A stretch of DNA of 64,000 nucleotides from Streptomyces sennicomposti (GTDB lineage: Bacteria; Actinomycetota; Actinomycetes; Streptomycetales; Streptomycetaceae): the NCBI RefSeq assembly GCF_019890635.1, contig NZ_JAIOAB010000005.1, forward strand, positions 1 to 64,000, given 5' to 3'. The notes under the pieces were generated by a model, which was not told the DNA's origin, did not search any database, and saw only the letters and a program-made list of their open reading frames with translations. The stretch's first letter is position 1. Every line of letters begins with the position of its first letter. Made by a program: the position numbers and the translations under genes. Of the stretch, positions 56,734 to 64,000 are shown piece by piece.

Positions 56734-56809
56734 TTCCGGCCGCGCACACCCACGGCACGCACACGCGCACGGCACGCGCGCACCCACGGCACACACGAAG
56801 GACGGGCGG

Positions 56810-57202
56810 ATGCTGCACCACGTCGAACTCTGGGTCCCCGACCTGTCCCGGGCGGTCCGCTCCTGGGGCTGGCTGCTCGGCCGGCTCGGCCATGTGCCGT
56901 ACCAGGAATGGGAGCACGGCCGCAGCTGGCGGCACGGCGTCACCTATCTGGTCCTCGAACAGTCGCCCGCGATGAGCGGGGGCGGCCACGACCGGACGCG
57001 GCCGGGCCTGAACCACCTCGCCTTCCACGCGGGCGGCCGCGCGGACGTGGACGCGCTGATGCGGGACGCGCCCGCGCACGGCTGGTCGCCCCTGTTCGCC
57101 GACCGCTACCCGCACGCGGGCGGCCCGCGGCACTACGCGGGCTACCTCACCGACACCGACGGGTACGAGGTGGAGCTGGTGGCCGCCGAACAGGGCGCCT
57201 GA
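56810..57202 (+). CDS. Vicinal oxygen chelate (glyoxalase-like) protein
   Basis: A 130-residue single VOC module: MLHHVELWVPDLSRAVRSWG at the start, a GLNHLAFHAGGRADVDALM centre and YLTDTDGYEVELVA at the end. The His-Glu pattern (HHVE, NHLAF, YEVEL) fits a metal-binding glyoxalase/bleomycin-resistance fold. The substrate is unknown. It lies between the two opp operons and probably has no link to them. Confidence 0.85.
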   Translation: MLHHVELWVPDLSRAVRSWGWLLGRLGHVPYQEWEHGRSWRHGVTYLVLEQSPAMSGGGHDRTRPGLNHLAFHAGGRADVDALMRDAPAHGWSPLFADRYPHAGGPRHYAGYLTDTDGYEVELVAAEQGA

Positions 57203-57285
57203 TCCGGCGCTGCGCCGTACGGCTCAAGCGAGGGCGTGCCGCGGTGCGGCACACGTGCGATATGCGGCTTGTCTGTTGATATGAG

Positions 57286-57297
57286 GACAGGTCTGTC
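57286..57297 (+). promoter_or_regulatory. Small inverted repeat before opp operon 2
   Basis: GACAG-GT-CTGTC lies 21 bases before the binding-protein ATG, with GATATG repeats just upstream (57269 and 57278). It could be an operator or part of the promoter. Confidence is low. Confidence 0.3.
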
Positions 57298-57318
57298 ACC
57301 GCACCCCAGGAGGCGCCC

Positions 57319-58938
57319 ATGCGTGGCCGTACGCGCGTGCAGTGGGCCCTGGCCGTGGCGGTCGCCGTCCTGCCGCTCGCCGCCTGCACGAGCGGCGCGG
57401 GAGCCGCCGGGGGCAGCGTCCTCTCCTCCTCCTGGGGCGACCCGCAGAACCCGCTGGAGCCGTCCAACACCAACGAGGTGCAGGGCGGCAAGGTCCTCGA
57501 CATGATCTTCCGCGGCCTCAAGCGGTACAACCCCCGCACCGGCCGCGCCGAGAACATGCTCGCCGAGCGCATCGACACCACCGACTCGCGCACCTACCAC
57601 GTCACCGTCAAGGACGGCTGGACCTTCAGCAACGGCGAACCCGTCACCGCCCGCTCCTTCGTCGACGCCTGGAACTACGGCGCGAGCCTGAGGAACAACC
57701 AGAAGAACGCCTACTTCTTCGGCTACATCGAGGGCTACGACAAGGTCCACCCCGACAGCGGGAAGCAGACCGCCGACACCCTCTCCGGCCTGAAGGTCAC
57801 CGGCCCGCGCACCTTCACCGTCACCCTCGGCCAGAAGTTCTCCACCTTCCCCGACACCCTCGGCTACGCCGCCTTCGCCCCGCTGCCCCGGGCGTTCTTC
57901 ACCCACCACAAGGCCTGGCTGGACAAGCCGATCGGCAACGGCCCCTACACGGTGGAGTCGTACACCAAGGGCGCGCAGATGTACCTGAAGAAGTGGGCCG
58001 GCTACCCCGGCCCCGACAAGGCGCGCAACGACGGCGTGACCCTCATGGTCTACACCGACAGCAACACCGCCTACACCGACGTCCTGGCCGGCAACCTGGA
58101 CCTCGCCGACGACATCCCCGCCGGCCAGCTCAAGAACGTCTCCTCCGATCTCGACGGCCGCTACATCAACACCCCGGCCGGCATCCTCCAGACCCTCGCC
58201 TTCCCCTTCTACGACAAGGCGTGGAACACCGAGGGCGCGCGCAAGGTCCGCACCGGGCTGTCCATGGCGATCAACCGCGCACAGATCACCAAGACCCTGT
58301 TCCGTAACACCCGCACCCCCGCCACCGACTGGACCTCGCCGGTGCTCGGCGAGGACGGCGGCTACCAGGCCGGGCTGTGCGGCGCCGCCTGCGAGTACCG
58401 GCCCGCCGAGGCGAAGAAGCTGGTCCAGGAGGGCGGCGGACTGCCCGGCGGCCAGGTGCGGATCACGTACAACGCGGACACCGGGTCGCACAAGGAGTGG
58501 GTGGACGCCGTGTGCAACTCCATCAACAACGCGCTGGGCGACGACCGGGCGTGCGTGGGCAATCCGGTCGGCACCTTCGCCGACTTCCGCAACCAGATCT
58601 CCCAGCACAAGATGCCCGGACCGTTCCGGGCCGGCTGGCAGATGGACTACCCGCTCATCCAGAACTTCCTCCAGCCGCTGTACTACACCGACGCCTCCTC
58701 CAACGACGGCAAGTGGTCGAACAAGCAGTTCGACGCGCTGGTGGACCGGGCCAACGCGGAGACCGGCCAGAAGGCCGCGATCGGGCTGTTCCAGCAGGCC
58801 GAGAAGGTCGTCCGGGACAACATGGCCGCCATCCCGCTCTGGTACCAGAACGGCAGCGCCGGCTACTCCGAGCGGCTGCGCAACGTGGCGCTCAACCCGT
58901 TCAGCGTCCCCGTCTACAACGAGATCGAGGTGGGCTGA
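57319..58938 (+). CDS. Oligopeptide ABC transporter, substrate-binding lipoprotein (operon 2)
   Basis: A 539-residue family-5 binding protein. The signal peptide ends at LAAC (Cys23), followed by TSGAGAAGGSVLSSSWGDPQ. Core blocks are TYHVTVKDGWTFSNGEPVTA, GNGPYTVESYTKGAQMYLKK and RTGLSMAINRAQITKTLFRN. A CGAACEY motif and a second Cys pair suggest disulfides. CAGGAGG precedes the ATG. It shares overall layout but only moderate identity with the operon 1 protein, so peptide preference probably differs. Confidence 0.92.
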   Translation: MRGRTRVQWALAVAVAVLPLAACTSGAGAAGGSVLSSSWGDPQNPLEPSNTNEVQGGKVLDMIFRGLKRYNPRTGRAENMLAERIDTTDSRTYHVTVKDGWTFSNGEPVTARSFVDAWNYGASLRNNQKNAYFFGYIEGYDKVHPDSGKQTADTLSGLKVTGPRTFTVTLGQKFSTFPDTLGYAAFAPLPRAFFTHHKAWLDKPIGNGPYTVESYTKGAQMYLKKWAGYPGPDKARNDGVTLMVYTDSNTAYTDVLAGNLDLADDIPAGQLKNVSSDLDGRYINTPAGILQTLAFPFYDKAWNTEGARKVRTGLSMAINRAQITKTLFRNTRTPATDWTSPVLGEDGGYQAGLCGAACEYRPAEAKKLVQEGGGLPGGQVRITYNADTGSHKEWVDAVCNSINNALGDDRACVGNPVGTFADFRNQISQHKMPGPFRAGWQMDYPLIQNFLQPLYYTDASSNDGKWSNKQFDALVDRANAETGQKAAIGLFQQAEKVVRDNMAAIPLWYQNGSAGYSERLRNVALNPFSVPVYNEIEVG

Positions 58939-58944
58939 GCCGCC

Positions 58945-59868
58945 ATGGCACGCTATCTCGTCCGACGGCTCCTCCAGATGATCCCGGTGTTCGTCGGGGC
59001 CACCCTGCTGATCTTCCTGATGGTCAACGTCATGGGCGACCCCGTCGCGGGACTGTGCGGCGAACGCGCCTGCGACTCCGCCACCGCCGCCCAGCTGGAG
59101 CGGGAGTTCGGCCTCGACAAGCCGGTGTGGCAGCAGTACGCGACCTACATGGCCAACGTCTTCACCGGCGACTTCGGCACCGCCTTCAACGGCCAGCCCG
59201 TCACCGAGCTGATGGCCACCGCCTTCCCCGTCACCATCCGGCTCACCCTCGTCGCGATCGTCTTCGAGATCGTCATCGGCATCGCCCTCGGCGTCGTCAC
59301 CGGACTGCGCCGCGGCCGTCCCGTCGACACGGCCGTCCTGCTCGGCACCCTCGTCGTCATCTCCGTGCCCACCTTCGTCACCGGCCTGCTGCTGCAACTG
59401 CTGCTCGGCGTGAAGTGGGGCTGGGTCCGGCCCTCGGTCTCCCCGCAGGCTCCGCTGGACGAGCTGATCCTGCCCGGCCTCGTCCTCGCCTCCGTCTCCC
59501 TCGCCTACGTCACCCGGCTCACCCGCACCTCCATCGCGGAGAACCGCCGCGCCGACTACGTCCGCACCGCCGTCGCCAAGGGTCTGCCCCGCCGCCGCGT
59601 CGTCGTCCGGCACCTGCTGCGCAACTCGCTGATCCCCGTGGTCACCTTCATCGGCACCGACATCGGGGCGCTGATGGGCGGCGCCATCGTCACCGAGCGC
59701 ATCTTCAACATCCACGGCGTCGGCTACCAGCTCTACCAGGGCATCCTGCGTCAGAACACCCAGACCGTCGTCGGCTTCGTCACCGTCCTCGTGCTGGTCT
59801 TCCTGGTCGCCAACCTGCTCGTGGACCTCCTCTACGCCGTACTCGACCCGAGGATCCGCTATGCCTGA
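58945..59868 (+). CDS. Oligopeptide ABC transporter permease, OppB type (operon 2)
   Basis: A 307-residue permease with six predicted helices, starting 6 bp after the binding-protein stop. It begins ARYLVRRLLQMIPVFVGATL. The EAA loop is TAVAKGLPRRRVVVRHLLRN, almost the same as in operon 1. A CGERACDSA segment adds two cysteines in the first outer loop that the operon 1 protein lacks. It forms the channel with the next gene. Confidence 0.92.
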   Translation: MARYLVRRLLQMIPVFVGATLLIFLMVNVMGDPVAGLCGERACDSATAAQLEREFGLDKPVWQQYATYMANVFTGDFGTAFNGQPVTELMATAFPVTIRLTLVAIVFEIVIGIALGVVTGLRRGRPVDTAVLLGTLVVISVPTFVTGLLLQLLLGVKWGWVRPSVSPQAPLDELILPGLVLASVSLAYVTRLTRTSIAENRRADYVRTAVAKGLPRRRVVVRHLLRNSLIPVVTFIGTDIGALMGGAIVTERIFNIHGVGYQLYQGILRQNTQTVVGFVTVLVLVFLVANLLVDLLYAVLDPRIRYA

Positions 59869-60847
59869 CCAGCAGCAGCCCTACGAGCCCGAACGCGCCG
59901 TCGCGGGCACCGGCATGGGCGGCGGAATGGACCTGGCCGCCAGCGAGGCCGCCACCCTGGAGCCGGACCCGGAGCGGCCCGACGGCGCGAGGCCGCAGGA
60001 CCGGCCCCGCTCGCTGTGGTCCGACGCCTGGCGCGACCTGCGCCGCAACCCCGTCTTCCTCGTCTCCGCGCTGGTGATCTGCTTCCTGGTCCTCATCGCG
60101 ATCTGGCCCTCCCTGATCGCCCCCGGCAACCCGCTGAGCTGCGACCTGGCCAGGGCGCAGGACGGGCCGAGCCCCGGCCACCCGTTCGGCTTCGACGGGC
60201 AGGGCTGCGACGTGTACACCCGCACCGTCCACGGGGCCCGCGCCTCCGTCACGGTCGGCGTCTGCGCCACCCTCGGCGTCGCGGTCCTCGGCTCCGTGCT
60301 CGGCGCGCTCGCCGGGTTCTTCGGCGGCGGCTGGGACGCGGTGCTGTCCCGGATCACCGACGTCTTCTTCGCCATCCCGGTCGTCCTCGGCGGCCTGGTC
60401 CTGCTGTCGGTGGTCACCAGCAACACCGTCTGGCCGGTGGTCGGGTTCATCGTGCTGCTGGGCTGGCCGCAGATCTACCGCATCGCCCGCGGCTCGGTCA
60501 TCACCGCCAAGCAGCACGACTACGTCCAGGCCGCCCGCGCCCTCGGCGCCTCCGACGCCCGGATCCTGCTGCGCCACATCGCGCCCAACGCCGTCGCCCC
60601 CGTGATCGTCGTCGCCACCATCGCGCTCGGCACGTACATCTCCCTGGAGGCGACCCTGTCCTACCTCGGCGTCGGACTGAAGCCGCCCAGCGTGTCCTGG
60701 GGCATCGAGATCTCCGCCGCCTCGCCCTACGTCCGCAACGCCCCGCACGCCCTGCTGTGGCCCGCCGGCGCGCTCGCGGTGACCGTGCTGGCGTTCATCA
60801 TGCTCGGCGACGCGGTGCGCGACGCCCTCGACCCGAAGCTGAGGTGA
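59861..60847 (+). CDS. Oligopeptide ABC transporter permease, OppC type (operon 2)
   Basis: A 328-residue permease that overlaps the previous gene by 8 bp. It has a longer cytosolic N-terminus (about 55 residues, acidic) than the operon 1 copy. HPFGFDGQGCDVYTRTVHGA replaces the usual GTDxxGRDxxSR motif, with a Cys in place of the Arg/Leu region. The EAA loop is AARALGASDARILLRHIAPN. It forms the translocation channel with the OppB-type subunit. Confidence 0.9.
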   Translation: MPDQQQPYEPERAVAGTGMGGGMDLAASEAATLEPDPERPDGARPQDRPRSLWSDAWRDLRRNPVFLVSALVICFLVLIAIWPSLIAPGNPLSCDLARAQDGPSPGHPFGFDGQGCDVYTRTVHGARASVTVGVCATLGVAVLGSVLGALAGFFGGGWDAVLSRITDVFFAIPVVLGGLVLLSVVTSNTVWPVVGFIVLLGWPQIYRIARGSVITAKQHDYVQAARALGASDARILLRHIAPNAVAPVIVVATIALGTYISLEATLSYLGVGLKPPSVSWGIEISAASPYVRNAPHALLWPAGALAVTVLAFIMLGDAVRDALDPKLR

Positions 60848-60854
60848 GGCCGCC

Positions 60855-61821
60855 GTGCTCCTCGAAGTCCGCGATCTGCACGTGGAGTTCCGCACCCGCG
60901 ACGGCGCCGCCCACGCCGTCAACGGGGTCACCTACGCGGTGGACGCGGGCGAGACGCTCGCGGTGCTCGGCGAGTCGGGCTCCGGCAAGTCCGTCACCGC
61001 GCAGGCGGTCATGGGCATCCTCGACATGCCGCCCGGCCGGATCACCGGCGGCGAGATCCGCTTCCAGGACCGTGACCTGCTGACGCTGAAGGAGGAGGAA
61101 CGGCGGCGGGTGCGGGGCGCCGGCATGGCGATGATCTTCCAGGACGCGCTGTCGGCCCTCAACCCCGTGCTCACCGTGGGCGACCAGCTCGGCGAGATGT
61201 TCCGCGTGCACCGGGGGATGTCCCGCAGGGCGGCGCGGGCCGAGGCGGTGCGGCTGATGGACCGGGTGCGCATCCCGGCCGCCGCGCAGCGCGTCGGCGA
61301 CTATCCGCACCAGTTCTCGGGCGGTATGCGCCAGCGCATCATGATCGCGATGGCGCTGGCCCTGGAGCCGGACCTGATCATCGCCGACGAGCCGACCACG
61401 GCCCTCGACGTGACCGTCCAGGCCCAGGTGATGGACCTGCTCGCGGAGCTGCGGCGCGAGTACGACATGGGGCTCGTCCTCATCACCCACGACCTCGGCG
61501 TCGTCGCCGACGTGGCCGACAAGATCGCGGTCATGTACGCGGGCCGGATCGTGGAGACGGCGCCCGTCCACGACATCTACAAGCGCCCGGCGCACCCGTA
61601 CACCAGGGGCCTGCTGGACTCCGTCCCGCGCCTGGACCGCAAGGGCCGCGAGCTGTACGCGATCAAGGGACTGCCGCCCAGCCTGCGGGCGGTCCCGCCC
61701 GGCTGCGCCTTCCATCCGCGCTGCCCGATGGCCCGGGACGTGTGCCGCACCGACGTGCCGCCGCTGTACGAGGTGTCCGAAGACCGGGGCAGCGCCTGCC
61801 ACTTCTGGAGGGAGTGCCTCG

Positions 61822-61829
<8 letters not shown>
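60855..61829 (+). CDS. Oligopeptide ABC transporter ATPase, OppD type (operon 2)
   Basis: A 324-residue ABC ATPase from GTG 60855. Walker A GESGSGKS, signature [15 protein letters not shown] and Walker [13 protein letters not shown] are all intact. The C-terminal cysteine region ([20 protein letters not shown]) is present. It lacks the 30-residue N-terminal tail of the operon 1 copy. Bases 61305-61452 match the other copy at all but one position, whereas flanking parts are more diverged. Confidence 0.93.
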
Positions 61830-62889
<1,060 letters not shown>

Positions 62890-62970
62890 CGCGGGGGCAA
62901 CGTCGGTGAAGCGGTACCGATATACGGACGCGTCAGGCTGAACGACGTACGGCCGTGCGGGTGCCGTGGA

Positions 62971-63000
62971 CGGGCCGGGGGCGCTTGCGCCCCCGGCCCG
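62971..63000. terminator. Bidirectional terminator between opp operon 2 and the S9 peptidase
   Basis: CGGGCCGGGGGCGC (62971-62984) and GCGCCCCCGGCCCG (62987-63000) form a perfect 14-bp stem with two bases between the arms. Confidence 0.85.
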
Positions 63001-63019
63001 GTGCCGTGTGCGCGGGGGC

Positions 63020-64000
63020 TCAGCCGAGGCCCAGCGACCGCTTCAGGAAGTCGACCTGGAGCAGCAGCAGGTTCTCCGCGACCTGTTCCTGCGGGGTCAT
63101 ATGGGTGACCCCGGACAGCGGCAGCACCTCGTGCGGCCGGCCGGCGGCGAGCAGCGCGGAGGACAGCCGGAGCGCGTGGGCGACGACCACGTTGTCGTCG
63201 GCGAGGCCGTGCACGATCATCAGCGGCCGGTGCGGCTCGGCGGCCTCGGCCAGCCCGTCGTCGGTGACCAGCGAACTCTTCGCGTACGCCGCCGGGTCGG
63301 CGGCCGGGTCGCCGAGGTACCGCTCGGTGTAGTGGGTGTCGTACAGCCGCCAGTCGGTGACCGGGGCGCCCGCGATGCCCGCGTGGAAGACGTCGGGGCG
63401 GCGCAGCACGGCCAGCGCGGAGAGGTAACCGCCGTAGGACCAGCCGCGGATCGCGACCCGGGTCAGGTCCAGCGGGTAGCGCTCGGCGAGGTCGTGCAGG
63501 GCGTCGATCTGGTCGTCCAGGGTGACCGTGAAGTCGCGGTGGATCGCCTTCTCCCAGGCGGGGGAGCGGCCCGGGGTGCCGCGCCCGTCGGCGACGACCA
63601 CCGCGAAGCCCTGGTCGGCGAACCACTGGGAGGTGAGGTGCGCGTTGTGCGCGGCGACCACGCGGGCGGCGTGCGGGCCGCCGTAGGGGTCGAGCAGGAC
63701 GGGCAAGGGCCGTTCGGCCCCGTTGTCCTTGTCACGCGGGTAGTCCGTAGGCATAAGCACGGCGCACGGAATTTTGCGTGCGCCCCCCTCGGTGAGGGTC
63801 ACGCGCGGGGAGAATCCGGGGTCCGCCGCGTGCGAGGCGATGGTCGCCACATGCTTTCCGTCCCGCAGCACCCGGACCCGGGCGCCCGGCCGGTCCAGCG
63901 TGGCGGTGGCCAGGACGGTCACGCCCCCCGCGCGCACGGCCGAGTGCACGCCGGGCTCCTGACTCACGCGCTCCCAGCCCAGCTCGTTGACCCGGTAGAC
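63020..64000 (-). CDS. S9-family peptidase (DPP IV / prolyl oligopeptidase type), C-terminal part
   Basis: Only the C-terminal 326 residues are in the window; the frame is open to base 64000 (VYRVNELGWERVSQEPG is the first visible sequence), so the start lies beyond. The alpha/beta-hydrolase domain shows VLLDPYGGPHAARVV, VVVADGRGTPGRSPAWEKAI, the nucleophile motif GWSYGGY, the acid region MIVHGLADDNVV and SGVTHMTPQEQ containing the catalytic His. The N-terminal beta-propeller is outside or only partly visible. It should cleave peptides near the N-terminus, often after proline. Its position next to peptide importers fits peptide scavenging. It converges on opp operon 2. Confidence 0.9.
   Translation of the reverse strand, partial: VYRVNELGWERVSQEPGVHSAVRAGGVTVLATATLDRPGARVRVLRDGKHVATIASHAADPGFSPRVTLTEGGARKIPCAVLMPTDYPRDKDNGAERPLPVLLDPYGGPHAARVVAAHNAHLTSQWFADQGFAVVVADGRGTPGRSPAWEKAIHRDFTVTLDDQIDALHDLAERYPLDLTRVAIRGWSYGGYLSALAVLRRPDVFHAGIAGAPVTDWRLYDTHYTERYLGDPAADPAAYAKSSLVTDDGLAEAAEPHRPLMIVHGLADDNVVVAHALRLSSALLAAGRPHEVLPLSGVTHMTPQEQVAENLLLLQVDFLKRSLGLG

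Noticed and set aside
59861..60847. Operon 2 OppC-type permease as non-functional because its GTD-x-x-GRD motif is altered
   Set aside because: The EAA loop and all helices are intact and the operon is tightly overlapped; motif variation alone does not show loss of function.

Overview
The window is high-GC actinobacterial DNA, almost certainly from a Streptomyces chromosome core. Codon third positions are nearly all G or C, there are many GTG starts, and the gene order is a familiar Streptomyces one: fumarase C, class I fumarase, DUF1707, a WhiB-like protein, glpX, DUF4245, xseB/xseA, ispH, ppgK and ychF. SpoIIE-type phosphatases, a SARP-type regulator and oligopeptide ABC operons fit the same lineage.

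Layout. 1-7400: an SPFH membrane protein with a small ribbon-helix-helix-like partner, a class A penicillin-binding protein, a SpoIIE-family phosphatase that carries a one-base frameshift, and a DUF402 protein. 7400-21056: central metabolism and housekeeping genes (two unrelated fumarases, fructose-bisphosphatase, exonuclease VII, IspH, polyphosphate glucokinase, YchF), with one repeat-filled gap of about 1 kb between the fumarases. 21039-26186: an accessory patch. A 1.45-kb insert sits in the 3' end of ychF, bounded by an 18-bp direct repeat. It carries a broken HTH gene and a Phd/RelE toxin-antitoxin pair, and ychF's apparent original terminator lies just beyond it. Next come a CPCC protein, a HEAT-like gene with an internal amber codon, a DUF6000 protein and an ATPase-nuclease. 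26187-45300: galE, a SNF2 helicase, a SARP/NB-ARC regulator, a DUF4232 lipoprotein, a GNAT, a threonine-synthase-like enzyme, a GntR regulator, SPOR and NUDIX proteins, an anti-sigma-type ATPase, a second SpoIIE-family phosphatase, a TPM-family protein lacking its TPM domain and a GH18-like protein. 45495-62889: an orphan peptide-binding lipoprotein, typA, and two complete five-gene oligopeptide ABC operons separated by a VOC protein. 63020-64000: the C-terminal part of an S9 peptidase that runs off the window.

Working together: the two Opp/Dpp-type operons and the orphan binding protein should import peptides, and the S9 peptidase may process them. The phosphatases and the stand-alone ATPase are partner-switching parts that would act on anti-sigma/anti-anti-sigma systems. 

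The most striking sequence-level observation is that at least eight genes have their last codons and stop codon embedded in the first copy of a short tandem repeat that runs on into the intergenic DNA. Many other intergenic gaps carry unrelated tandem duplications of 15-40 bp. A second pattern is a set of eight start codons placed 6-7 bases after a TANNNT hexamer, which suggests leaderless transcripts.
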